Positions 1-11,699 of a DNA stretch of 64,000 bases are shown in pieces. Source of the stretch: Dipteris shenzhenensis (Eukaryota > Polypodiophyta > Polypodiopsida > Gleicheniales). The DNA is taken from NCBI GenBank assembly GCA_047967505.1, contig CM106540.1. One strand, 5' to 3'. The notes under the pieces are model-generated. The model had not been told where the DNA came from. It made no database searches and saw nothing but the letters and a program-made list of their open reading frames with translations. Each line of letters opens with the position of its first letter. The stretch's first letter is position 1. The position numbers and the translations under genes are program-made.

Positions 1-475
1 AGTGTATGTTTTGCATAGCCAATAGGTTGTTTTCTTGCCCCTCATCACTGTGGGTGTTGAGAAATGAGTATGTGAGTTATGTGTTCACTTTCACATGATG
101 CCACTGCATGTTTATACATGGCTAAGTATTGGATTGTCTATTTGAGAGGAAATAGTATAAACTAGAAATCCCAAAGGTGCACTCTTTTTTTTGCATCATG
201 GTATTACAATTCAAAAACCTAAAATGGGGTTGTGAAACAAAGCAGCCAGGGAATAAAAACTAGCAATTGTATTTATGCCATATTAATATCCAAACTTTCA
301 AAGTTTAAAGTTTGAATTTACATTAGTCAAAAATCATATTCTCAATTAATTTAAGACACTTGAACATAAAAGTTCAATTTGGGAGTGTAAAATCTCACTT
401 ATTCAATAATTCACATTCCAAGATAATCCTTCAAATGATCAAACATGGAACTTGGCTTACTTTTACAGCATTGAT

Positions 476-982
476 TAATTTGAGGCTTAAATAATAGAGA
501 AAAAGAATTTGATATATCATCACCTTAAACCTGATGGCCTTCATACACTTCAAGCAAGCATATTGATTGCTCTTCCAAATATTGTAAGAATCTGATTGAG
601 AATTTTAATGTCTTCTAACATAAAATGATTATTATTGTCTACGAAAGGTACATGCATTCAATTAATATTGATTTATCATCAAATTTTGAAGAAAATAAAG
701 CCCATGAATCTCATTTTAGAAAAAGAAAATAGTGAAATGATTGTTTGCATTGGCATACCAAGGGTAACAAGGAGATAAACAAAGGAAGGAATGATTGATC
801 ACACTTATAAACCTGTCAATCAAGGTCTTAATGGAAAGTGCATTAGACTTCAAATCAAGGTTTAATATGCATGGAAGGCTAAAATATATATTATCCTTGT
901 ATTTTCCCTAAGGTTTTGTGTAGCAAAATTGAGCTACGCGTGTAGTGAATTGTGTCCATTTCAAGGGAATCAAGAACTTGAT
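476..982. mobile_element. About 507-bp insertion, class unknown
   Basis: This segment interrupts the left DLH-upstream copy and is absent from the same place in the right copy (about 63250). The five bases TTGAT occur on both sides (471-475 and 978-982), which fits a 5-bp target duplication. No coding sequence, terminal inverted repeat or TG...CA ends were recognised, so the class is open. Confidence 0.5.
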
Positions 983-1043
983 AAGCAAGAATATCAGATT
1001 TTGTGCCTGATGGTCACTTATATGAACACATATGTGATATGCA

Positions 1044-1900
1044 ATAGTTAAGTGTGCTTGATGTTCCCACCATATTCGTAATTATTCTCACATGATAGTC
1101 ATAACTATGCTATACAATTGTTGCAACTATGTTTGATGTTCTCACTCCTTAAAAAATGTTGTATGCAATACAAAAAGGAAGATGATGTTCTAATCAGGTA
1201 AGGAAGAATCTAGATTTTGCACTACTTGTGGAAGATATTATACCTTTTCACTATATGTAGGTTCATATTTATATTCATGAGTTTTCAAAATTTAACTCCA
1301 CTACTAGGATAGGTACCCAAGGCTCTAGCCCTATAACAAAAATTATAAATTAGTGAAAAGGATATGAGAGGAGAGTTAGGGAGATCAAATATGTATACTA
1401 GTCATGGAAGTCCACAACAAATTTTTGCATTGAGGCATCTTGTCAAACATCACAAGACATCATTTAGGCTACTAATCTTGGCATAAATATTTAGCAAGAA
1501 GTCCCCCATAAATAGATTTGACATGAAACCAAAACCACAAGGGACATACTGATCTTGGAAGTCCTTTATAAATTATTACGCTTGGGCATGTTGTCAAACA
1601 TCTCCTAGACATCATTTAGCCTACCACTCATGAAGTCCCCATAAACATCACCTAGACATCATTTAGCCTACCACTCTTGGCATACACTTGTTTAAAGTGA
1701 AGTCCCCATAAATAGATTTCACACAAAACCACAACTCAAGATCCTCTTGCCCTGGATAATATTATCTTGCTAGAATACATTGGGAGAGCAAACATATGTA
1801 ACCTTATATGCACTAATTCTTCTTGAGCATTTATCCTAAAGCATGCTCCCTCATGCCCTTGGTGAATATAGGCTACAATCATTGTGCCCCACAAGACCAT

Positions 1901-1949
<49 letters not shown>

Positions 1950-2258
1950 CACACACACACACACGCACGCATGCATGCATGCACAAGTACACATGTTTGC
2001 ATGCATGCATACAAATAAACAAACAAACAAATAAGCAAATAAATGTGCGTAGGTACATATGCATGCATATGCTTACCTGAAGCCCAGTCATACGAGCAAG
2101 TGTTGCCCTTTTTCATGGTTTTAAATGTCCTTTCATGGCTTAGTCTCTCAAACAAGTGGAGGCATTATATTTTGACAATGATTATTGGGACCTATATGAA
2201 AGCCATAGACCAAGTACGAAACAAATGATAAAGAAGAGAAGAATTATTTTTTTTTGGT
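1044..2258. mobile_element. About 1.2-kb insertion, class unknown
   Basis: A second block present in the left DLH-upstream copy but missing at the matching place in the right copy (about 63185). It includes the CT/CA microsatellite at 1902-1965 and two similar stretches near 1500-1560 and 1625-1720 that share wording about a 'catcacctagacatcattt' motif. No credible protein was seen; open frames here are microsatellite artefacts. Confidence 0.4.
1902..1965. repeat. (CT)n followed by (CA)n microsatellite
   Basis: About 23 CT dinucleotides run straight into about 9 CA dinucleotides. This alone creates open frames on both strands that encode only Ser-Leu, Arg-Glu or Thr-His repeats. Confidence 0.97.
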
Positions 2259-3032
2259 TGGGATGAAGATGATCACAAGGGGACATAAGAGGAGAGTTGA
2301 ATACACGCATGCATTGGAAGAGGGCATTACACACCTTAGCAATTGAGCCACTACTTGGGCCACATGTCCACAACTTCTTAAAATATGCAAATTCCCTCCC
2401 ACTTGCCTAAAGTCACAATTCCCACAAGGTAGACTACCCAATTATTTGTTGTGTAGAACCATTCAACTGTCACCCTAGAGCAACCCTTGTTTAAGAAGAC
2501 TTGAGAGTCAAGAAGTGGCGCGATAATGCATGTGGTAGATGTTTGATGATGTGTGAGTTTTGAATGTCAAGATGTGTGAGTTTTGAATGTCAAGGGTCTT
2601 TCTAGTGTGTGCTAGATGTAGTAGGCGATGAGAGGTAAGCATGGAAAAAGTGATTGATGTGTTTCGAATGACACGAGCACGTGACTTTGTGTGAAGAGTA
2701 GTAGGATATAGTGAGGCTTGACTTACAATAGCAAATTTAATTTTCATTGTGTGTGTGTGTATGTGTGTGTGGTAGGAAGGCAGTGAGGGGGCACATCTCC
2801 TGAGATAGCTTTAAAACACACACTTCCTTTTATAGCTTAAAAACACACTTTTTTGTATAATTCAGAAACAAGTACATTTGTAGGTATCCAAAGTGGAACA
2901 TCTACTATACTCAGAACACACACACGTGCACGCATGTGAACAAACAGAGGGAAGATTCGGGTTTGAAGTATGCAATGGTGAAGGGGGGTATGATGCCACC
3001 CCTTTGGTCATTTCCTTATGTCATTATAGAAT

Positions 3033-3035
<3 letters not shown>

Positions 3036-3111
<76 letters not shown>
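3036..3111. repeat. (TC)n microsatellite in the duplicated DLH upstream region
   Basis: About 38 TC units. The right copy has only about nine units at the same place (62161-62178), so this microsatellite has expanded or contracted since the duplication. Confidence 0.97.
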
Positions 3112-3116
<5 letters not shown>

Positions 3117-3281
3117 GTTTGTTTGTCAATCTCTATATTCTATGCAAATTTTCAAACCAAATGAATAATTAATTTAAAAAACGAAAGATCCACTCGAAAA
3201 AACAAAAGCTCTATAGATTTCATCCTTCTCACTGTGTAGTTTTTAAAAAACAAAAGATCCACTCGAAAAACAAAAGATACT

Positions 3282-3289
3282 TATAAAAG
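3282..3289 (+). promoter_or_regulatory. Orphan TATA box of the duplicated DLH promoter
   Basis: TATAAAAG in the same context as the functional-looking TATA box of the DLH gene (61922-61929, minus strand). Downstream the leader breaks off after about 25 bases and copia sequence follows, so any transcript started here would read into copia RT/RNase H in its sense direction. Confidence 0.6.
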
Positions 3290-3310
3290 CTGGTGTCTGT
3301 CGTCGTCCAT

Positions 3311-4359
3311 AGCTCTTTACATAGATGATCTGATTGTGAGAAGTAATGATAGCTTCATCAGCAAGTTGAAACAAGACTTATCTATAAAGTTCGACATGAC
3401 AGGATTTATGCACTATTGTCTTGGAATTGAGTTATGGAGAGACTCAAACAACACCTTCATGAGGCAGTAGAAATATGTTGATAGTCTATTGAAAAAGTTT
3501 CATATGGCACATTGCAAGATTGTAGCCACTCCCATGGAATAGAGTTTGAAACTTACCAAAGATCCAAGAAAGCCTATAGTCAATGACAAGTACTATCGGT
3601 AGCTCATCGGATCTCTTATATATTTTAACTATCACAAGGTAGATATTTGTTGTGCAGTAAGTTCAATTGCATAGTTTATGGCAAATCCAAAACAATCTCA
3701 CTGGAATGCAACCAAAATAGTCTTGAGATACATCAGAGGTACGAGACAATTTGGAATAGAATACAGCGGAAGTCATCTAAGGTTGCATGGATACTATGAG
3801 AGTGTGACTATGCAGGAGATCATGAGACCAGAACATCCACACAAGGATATGCATTTTCCTTGGTAAAGGTGCTATATCATGGTTGTCAAATAAATAGCCA
3901 ATTGTATCTTTGTCTTCAATAGAAGTAGAATATAGGGCACTCACAACAGGTGCATGTGAGGCTATAGGGCTTAGAAGACTATTGTCAGAAATAGATTACT
4001 TTCACTTATCAAAGCTAAAATATACTGTGATCAATCAACTCAAGCATTAGCCAAGAATCTAGTATATCACTCCAGGACAAAACACATTGATGTCTGAGAG
4101 AACTTCATCAGAGAAAGAGTGTTACTTGGCAACATCACATTGCAACATTGTGACAGTAAAGAGACTTTTGCATACATCTTTACCAAACCACTTGGGAAAG
4201 AGCTTTTCAAGAAGCATCGACAAGATCTTCGTTTTGACACAGAGGAAGGATATTCCCATTAAAGGGGTGTGATGGAATGTAATGCTCAGTCCTTCTTCAT
4301 ACCCCATATTCATCATCTTGAAGGAAGGCCTACTTCATGATGTTGATCTTGAAAGAAGG
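3311..4359 (+). pseudogene. Ty1/copia RT C-terminus and RNase H, 5'-truncated
   Basis: Translation begins inside the reverse transcriptase at the catalytic YIDDLIVRS block (3315-3345), continues through the LGIEL motif and the thumb, then the copia RNase H with its characteristic SSIEVEYRAL and TKHIDVREHFI-like stretches, ending near 4270 in a TKPLGK-type tail. Several stop codons interrupt the frame; most sit where glutamine is expected (CAG or CAA changed to TAG or TAA). The gag, protease, integrase and first half of RT are missing because the copy starts abruptly at the DLH leader junction. It is the counterpart of the minus-strand copia at 32145-33853, with which it overlaps only over about 450 bases (3311-3765). 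Confidence 0.9.
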
Positions 4360-4584
4360 TGTTGAGGATTCATCTCAACATCATGTTATCATATGTGCAT
4401 AGCACTAACCCAAAAGAGTGCAAAAAAAAGAAAGGGTTGGAAACCCTAACTTGAACCCTAACCCTAATGGGGTTTGTATATATTCTTTATTTTCAACTAA
4501 ATCTAGTCATTTGTGGTGTGCTCTCTAGCTGTGCCATCTCTCCTCATCTCCACTCTTCTCCTCTCCTCTCTCCATATTTTCTCA
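4360..4584 (+). repeat. Copia 3' LTR
   Basis: Starts TGTTGAGG just after a purine-rich GAAAGAAGG and ends near ...TTTTCTCA; it matches, in reverse complement, the 5' LTR at 33639-33853. It includes three telomere-like CCCTAA motifs (4441-4470), a common feature of plant promoters and LTRs. No matching target duplication is obvious at this end. Confidence 0.8.
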
Positions 4585-6647
4585 CCGCAACCACCGAAGA
4601 GCATATTCTAACACAATTATAGACCTTGTATAGCTAATTCCTTACAATTTATTGACCATCACCTGTAGGGTTGTTGGATTAGTTTGACCTTGGATTTAGA
4701 GGAACTTGATGTTCCACTTTTCCTTGCAATTTATTGACCATCACCTATAAGGATACAGGTCCATCATCACCTAGTTAATGTGAACTCATAGAGGTCCATC
4801 ATCACCTATAAGCAACTTGGGATACAGGTCCCAACTCTCTGCTTCATGCCTCAAAAAAAACTTCATAGATCAATGCCAATACTTGGGCATCCTATAAGTA
4901 CATAGTTAAGGGACTCGATTGTTCAATTTTTCTATTTGTAACTCAAGGATCCCATCAATGGGTAGTTTAAAATTTAGAGTTACAACTCTAAGCACTATGC
5001 TCGCTAGATTATCTTCCCAATCCAGATGCGTTAGAGTGTTTTTTGTATTCAATCTAGGAAAGTTGGATCTAGCTTTAAAGCGTAGCTACTAGATAGCTTG
5101 GAATACGCATGCAAAAGAAGAGAACTACCATGCCACACTTAGAAATCAATTGAAAATACAATCCAATGACAACTTCTTAATATATTACCTCAAGAAGACA
5201 TGATCCCATGATCAAAAAGTCATTTAAGAAAGAGCTAGAGGCATACAAGATCACATTGAGAAAAAAGCTAGAGACAACGCTACATGCCAAATAAAGAAAG
5301 GAGAAAAGAAAAGCCCAACTAGCAAAAGAGATATGCAAGGAGAAGTGTTGAATCATCACCTAGTTAATGTGAACTCATAGAGGTTTGACTATTATAAAGA
5401 TAACACTCACACACTCCTATATTTAAATTACTTGTAAGGGTGGAACAAAGTTTCCTATCTACCTTTTCAAGGCATGAACTTAATTTAGACTACCTACTCC
5501 AACCATGAATACAAAAAATATTAAGAAGTTGTAGAGGGAGAACCAAGCTAAGAAAGCATGACCAAACCTATAGGCATCCATCATCTACACTTACAAGGGG
5601 TTATCTCCTCATTACAAATGATTAACTTCTCTTAAAATCCAATCTTCATAACTCTTAGCTTGAAAAGTCATAAAAGGACTGGCATTATGTGCTAAGAAAC
5701 ACTAAAAGCCTATTTCAAAGCTATATTCTCATAAATCTCATTTAAAACATTATCTCCAATGAGAAACCTTATAAATAACATAGAAAAGTTTAAAAGGTAC
5801 CGGTGCCATAAGGTCAAACAACCCAGCTAATCCTTATGATACAACATTAAACAAAATGCTAACCATTAAATAAGTTGGAAGCACTACATACACTATGAAA
5901 ATTCATAAACTCGCTCAAGCTATATCAACCAAAATTTAATAAATAACACTAACACTTAATAGCAATCAAGGTAGATCAAAGACTTTGTATGAGTGCAATA
6001 CTTATCAAGTTTATTTTGGCAAACCACATATGGTTGTCACATGCCTCCTCCATTTTGAAAGTAGGCCCAATTACTTGCCACCATCTCACTAACATGAAAG
6101 TTAGAACCATGCATGATGCAAGGGAAAGGTAGGATTTAGGGAAGACATATGATTGTTATCAATGTGACTAAAATCTAGGAGCATACCACAGCTATAGAAT
6201 TGCCATCAATTATCAAATGAAAAGAAAATTGTAGCCTATACTAGCTCAATTAGTGCTAATAATTCACTATAGAAATTTATCAATAATGCAATAACCCATA
6301 GGGACCTTCAATTGTTCAAGAGATTAGATAATTAAAATGAGAAGTTCTTAAATAGTAAATAGAAATTAATTGTAATTGGAATTACACCAATAGTGCCATA
6401 TGGAAGAGTGATGAATCCTTGCAACTAAATACATCAATAGAAGGAAACATTTGTAAGTACACTTTATGGTCAAAATCTCTCCAATAGAAACACTTAGCTA
6501 CAAAATCATTAGAGAAACATTTGCAAGTAGATTCTAAATGCTAAAATAGAAAAAGTCATGAATCAAAAACATAGAACAAAACCCAACACATGCAAACAAC
6601 AAAAACCATAACACTCACACCAACAAACCCCAACCCAATGCTTGGAC
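4585..6647. other. AT-rich interval without a recognisable gene
   Basis: No coding signal is convincing. It holds short local repeats around a 'ccatcacctataag' phrase (4650-4810 and 5355-5385) and, at 4812-4866, a roughly 55-bp motif that recurs at 32097-32150. Bases 6555-6647 are also found next to element B (31953-32060, reversed) and represent the host DNA flanking the gypsy insertion. Confidence 0.7.
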
Positions 6648-7104
6648 TGATGAGGGAGGATAAAAATCTCCAAATATTATCCCAAAGATTCCTAAGTAAT
6701 TCATTAAGCTTTATGGATAAGAACAATGCTTTGTATCTTTAGATGTGAAGAGCCACTTGTGTTAGGGTGTGACTCTTAAATTCTCACATGCCATAAGTAT
6801 TAGTGGTTCAAGTTGTAATAAGTTGTATTTGTCATGTTCCCACGCTAATTGATATTCATATACATAATTTTTCATGTTTATAATATTCTGTTTCTGGAAT
6901 ATGAATTCTATATCTCTGTAGTTATGCAATCTACAGTAGATCTCATTCAATTCAACTATTCTTTGCGCAAATCTAAAATTCTTTACAATGTTGATCTGAT
7001 AAGAATGCGATATCAAGTTCCAAATTCTACTTACTATGCGTAGTATCCATTCTAAAAATGTAGTCTTAGTTCATATATTCTAGGAGTCTTGTGAGCCATT
7101 AACA
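6648..7104 (+). repeat. Gypsy copy A 5' LTR (457 bp)
   Basis: TGATGAGG...TTAACA, that is TG...CA ends. About 93% identical by eye to the B 5' LTR (31497-31952) but only about 75% to the B 3' LTR (22421-22863). The open frame on its minus strand (6762-7016) is not considered a gene. The bases after the LTR do not start with TGG, so the primer binding site is not evident. Confidence 0.85.
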
Positions 7105-7585
7105 TTAGCAATCCTATAGATTCGAAGACTCAACCAAACCTAGTGAATGAAGATGCCTCCAAACATCAGGAACATGGACCAAAGACCATGATTCAGCATG
7201 TACTGCAATAATGGGATGTTGCACTCTAGAGAAGGTGGAAATGAAGCCAAGATGTGTTGACATGAGAATGGCAATTCTAGACATGAAGATTCATAGCAAC
7301 ACAGTTGGTGATGCAGTCATCAACTAGGAGCACTGTCGTTGTCACTTTGGTGGTCATAAACCAACTTCCAATTGTGAGAGGAAGATCATCCCAACCCACA
7401 TTTCTAGAAAGAGGTTGGTACTCAACAGTCTCAGTGGTAGAAACTAATACTGTTTCAAATCTCCCCCTATCCAAAGCCCATCTAGAAGAAGTGCATTGGT
7501 ATGGACAGAGAAATGTCAAAGATTCCATGTCAGATGGATTATGATGGTCAAGGGTTTGGATCCTATTACATGAGACACTAAGCTT

Positions 7586-7667
7586 GACTCATGCAAGAAC
7601 GAATCTCACAACAACGAATTTCTGTTGTAGACTCATGCAAGAACGAATCTCACAACAACGAATTTCT
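7586..7667. repeat. 44-bp tandem duplication in the copy A leader
   Basis: A 38-bp string starting GACTCATGCAAGAACG occurs at 7586-7623 and again at 7630-7667. Element B has it once (about 31020-31065, reversed), so the duplication is specific to A. Confidence 0.9.
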
Positions 7668-8219
7668 CTCGTACTGGTACTAGACGTCGAAATTCAATCC
7701 AACAAATTACCATAGGTTGATGAAGAAATCTAGATGGCTACCCCAAATGTTGATGAAGAGGGCAGACGACTACTCAAAGGGTCCAATTGAGACTAGATCT
7801 GAATTATGGGGCCTAGTTGAGAGCACAACCAGACTTCACGACCATTGTCATAATTGTTGTATTGGTCAAATAGAGGGCCAATCGCCAGCTATAGTTCAAT
7901 CCTCTATAGGTAGGGAGGCCAAATGTATCTAGAAGTAGCATTGAAAGCAAATCCGCAAACGTCATCTGAGGATGAGGAAGATAAACAACTGTTTCTCGTA
8001 ATTCCACCTACAAGTCTATAACAAAATTAACAACAACAACAAATCAATAAAACCGCAGTAGCAAAAACCACAGGTGATTCCACTAGTAGGTGCACAGTAG
8101 CCAAATTTGGTTATGCCTCATGCTCTAGCCGAGATATATATTCCTCCAAGTGCAATGCAAATCTCTATTCAAAACCCCTTGCAAAAGTATTCACTAAGCA
8201 AAATGAATAGGAAGAAATC

Positions 8220-9480
8220 AAAGAAATTAAGTGCTGTGTTAGATAGTGATTCAAATTTTTGATCTGTAAGATTTTGATTCCAAGTCTCACAAAGATTCAA
8301 ATTCTAAGACCAATTCATCAGACGCTAATTTTGATAATGATGAGACGAGAACCAAAAGAAAAAGAAAGGCACGAAAAAGAGAAACAAGTCAAAGAAATCA
8401 AAAAAGAAGCACAAATCTAAGAAGACAGCCACATTGTCAAAGGTGGAGTAATTCATGCAAGAGAAGCTGAAGAAATTGGGGGTCACCAAGGGCAATCTGA
8501 AACTGAGATGCCATATTTTGCAAGAATAAGCCCACGGGGTACGTTCATATAAGGATGAATCCAATTGAAGAAGCACAAACCGTGGCAACTAGAGCAAATC
8601 AAATTGCCTTGGAACCAAATGCAAGACCTCAACGACCTCAATAAATAAATAATTAAAATTCACAAAGAGATAATTGGAACACATAAAGGAATGTATGGGG
8701 CTAAAGTTTGGGAGTCAACAAAGTTTGCAATTACTGCTTAGTAAATGGACACTGAGCAAGACCAGATTGCCTTCTATAGGTCAAGCACAGAAAGGAGATG
8801 GGAATTATGATAATATGATATGGCAACAATGCTAAGAGGCAAGGACCATCAAATCGGGAGGAGAAACCAACCTACAAGCCAATCCCCTAAGCATTCAAGA
8901 GTTGCCAACTACATCTGGTAAGCAAGAGCAGTGTGACTGCTTAGGATGTATGCAAATAGAATAAGTTTGGGAGGATTTGAAAAAGGTCTATATGCTCGTA
9001 GTTCCGTGATCCAAGGGTCCCTTTCGAGAGCTTGCAAACCATTTGCAAAAGATAAATAACCCCAATGGAAAGACTAGGAAGAAGTAAAAATATGAGTTCT
9101 TTAGGAGATCTAGAGCTTGCAAGGAAAAGATAAGATCAATGTGGTTTGGCATTTTGTAACGACATCTATAGAGAATGAGTTGATGTCAAAAATCGAGTCC
9201 CGAAAGAAATCCATGGATTACCAATTTGGAGGTAAGCCCACTACATCAAATAATTTGTTCATTGATCTATTTATAGCCTTGAAGAAGGCACAAATCAAGA
9301 TAACACTTGACTAGTTGCCAAGCATGGTGCTAAAATTTTGCAAAGAGCTCATAAAGAAACTCTTGTCAAAAAATCATCCAAAAGACATAGACAAATCCGA
9401 TCAAGAGCTAGAACAAACATTAAACAACCTGTTAGTATTCCAAGTTGAACCAAGAAGACATGGACTATAAGGTCTCAACT
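8220..9480 (+). pseudogene. Gag-like region of gypsy copy A, broken
   Basis: Frames here encode a Lys-rich stretch (8340-8440), a section with CDCLGCMQ (8935-8960) and a block from 9110 that begins GKDKINVVW. The same region in B (27710-28800) is better preserved and continues to about 28770. Position between leader and RT argues for gag and protease, but no zinc knuckle or Asp-Ser/Thr-Gly protease motif was found. Multiple stops and frame changes show that it is dead. Confidence 0.5.
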
Positions 9481-11340
9481 TTAAAGGTGCAATATAATGG
9501 TACAGAGCTACTTGCATGATGAAGATATCTAAGTTGTGTATTAGAAGCTAGCCTATCAATACCTACAGATATGCAGGTGCAAGACCTCTAATCCAAAGAT
9601 GATAGGCTATCTCCCATGCTTAGATAGGTGCATGGTGAAGATATCCAAGTTGTGTATTGGAAGGGGAGGGGGGGTGAACAGTGAGAGGCGGGAAGGTTAA
9701 GCTCCATTAATCCTTAATTCTCATCAAAACAACTATCTTTGCATAGTCATGCATGTAAACAGACCTAAGACAAATAATTTTTATTAACTTTCCTTAGCAT
9801 ATAACAAATTCTTGCAGAGAAACATAAATTGTCTACGCAAGTGCTCCAGATGCTCGTCTTTCATTTTGCTATAATGAGGATATCAACTAAGAAAATCACA
9901 ACAAACTTACCTCAATAAGGTCATAGGACACTATCCATTAAGTGTTGTAAAAGTCACTAGGGGCTTACTTAACTGAAATGGCATGACCAAGAATTCATAA
10001 TGCTCGAACTTTGTATGAAAAGCAATTTTTAAGGCATCTACTTTGCATATGCATACCTAGTGGTAGCGAGAACACAGGTCTATCATTGTAAAGTATCACA
10101 CACCTGGGTTGCCTTTATTAATTAAAATGATTACAATGGTAAAAGAAAATGTTGTGCACTTTTTTAAAACAAACAATATCTAGCCTCCTATTTACTTTAG
10201 GGGTTGGTTAGTTGAGAAATATTATTAATGTGGCTTCTTATTTTTGAGGTTGTAAAGAGTCGATGTGTAGCTAAACAACTTGACTCTTGGAATAATGAGG
10301 TAACCCCTTTGCCATTAGAACCTCTTACTCATGGCACATTGAACTCTCAAGTACAAAGTACATGCTTATATCAAGATTGATTAGTATTAGGAAAGACCAA
10401 TAATTATATGGGAAAATTGAATGCTTCCAACATATGCCATCATGTCCACAATTCTTTTCTTGAAAATTTTGGATTCAAGAGAGAGAGAATAGACATGTAC
10501 ACATACTTTTCTCCTTTTATTATAATTAGCTATCTTTTTACATGCTAGTGATTCTTCATGAGATTGATTTTTGTATTCAATTGTCAAGAAGTTGAATATA
10601 AGGACATATGTGGAAAAGGCATGCTAATGTATATTGGGGGTGCTAGTATGTGTGTTGAGCCTGTATCACAATGTTCTACACAGGATAATGACATTGGTCG
10701 GATGGCATAGTAGATAATCATGTTGTTTTTAGGGGATACATTTGTGTAGGTATAAGATTCATCAAGATTTTTTGGTGCAAGGATTTAAGGTTGTCCACAA
10801 CTAATCTAAACTAATATAAGCGACTATGAATATATAGACTGTATGCATTTTACTTGCTAAGAGGTAGTGATATGGATATCCCATATCACATGGAAGATTT
10901 TAATAGTAAACTATATATTTGGTACAAGAATGTTTGAATTGTAGTTACTAATATTCCATGGAAATATAAGTTGACTTCAACTTAAATGTGATTATGCATT
11001 TAGGTTGAACATATACGACAAGCAAATAAGTGAAAAGTGCAACCATTGAGTATCATTTAAAACCAGATCAAGATCCAAGCTTGATTTTTTATGTTAACTC
11101 TGTCGTCCTAAAAATGGAGTAAGGCAACTCATTGTATCCAATGCTCCTAGGCAAACGGTGGTTAGAAGCAGCTTGCGTCAAACAAGACTGGGGTGCATCC
11201 AATATCACTATTTGAAGTGGAAAGAAAAAGATGAAATTGTAGATAATATCAAAAGTGCTATTGAAGAAGGAATAGTATCTATTAATGGCTCAAGGTGTCA
11301 ACATGGTCACAGTTATATGATGATGAGGAGCAACAATTTC
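9481..11340. other. Internal gypsy region without recognised domain
   Basis: Shared at about 93% with B (28850-30690, same strand), so part of the element. Open frames on either strand (for example 10387-10587 minus, 11158-11343 plus) carry no known motif. A protease or tether region may be hidden by decay. Confidence 0.6.
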
Positions 11341-11699
11341 TAGATGCCAATCCATCCATTTTCTCGCTTTATGAAGTCGAAATGACCCACATCATTCAGT
11401 GATATGTTCAAGGGGAGCAGGACCTAGTTTAGGCATTTACTATTTCTATGGCCAAATTTAAACAAAAACAAAAGAAAATAAGAAAAATCGGTGATAGATT
11501 TAGAACCAGAATTCGATACCAAGGAAGTCTCTCATGAACAGAAGTGGGTCATCACAAAAGCCAAGGTGACATATGAAGAACAAATGTGGTGAACATTATG
11601 CATCAAAGAAGATCTTGAAGAGCTTAATTTGGGTATGGAGGAGAATCCCAAACAATGTTCATGCCAAGGGACAATTCTGGAATGACCTAATAATAATGC

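Larger units (their letters stand above)
1..3310 (+). repeat. Left inverted copy of the DLH promoter and upstream region
   Basis: Read on the plus strand this block matches the reverse complement of 61890-63731, beginning at base 1, so it probably runs past the window edge. Matching stretches include 1-475, 983-1044, 2259-2325 and 2497-3310, at roughly 93-96% identity by eye. It contains the DLH TATA box (3282-3289) and the start of the DLH 5' leader, then stops at about 3310 where copia reverse transcriptase sequence begins. The last 130 bases hold a small tandem duplication of the promoter/leader junction. Two insertions absent from the right copy (476-982 and about 1044-2258) make this arm longer. 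No DLH coding sequence follows. Confidence 0.9.

Noticed and set aside
1736-2155. Open frames over the CT/CA microsatellite
   Set aside because: The peptides are Arg-Glu, Ser-Leu or Thr-His runs imposed by dinucleotide repeats; no domain or splice context.
2893-3172. 91- and 78-codon frames over the (TC)n tract
   Set aside because: Created by the microsatellite, which differs in length in the right arm.
4441-4470. Interstitial telomere repeat (CCCTAA)
   Set aside because: Only three imperfect units, inside a copia LTR; such telo-box-like motifs are frequent in plant promoters and LTRs.
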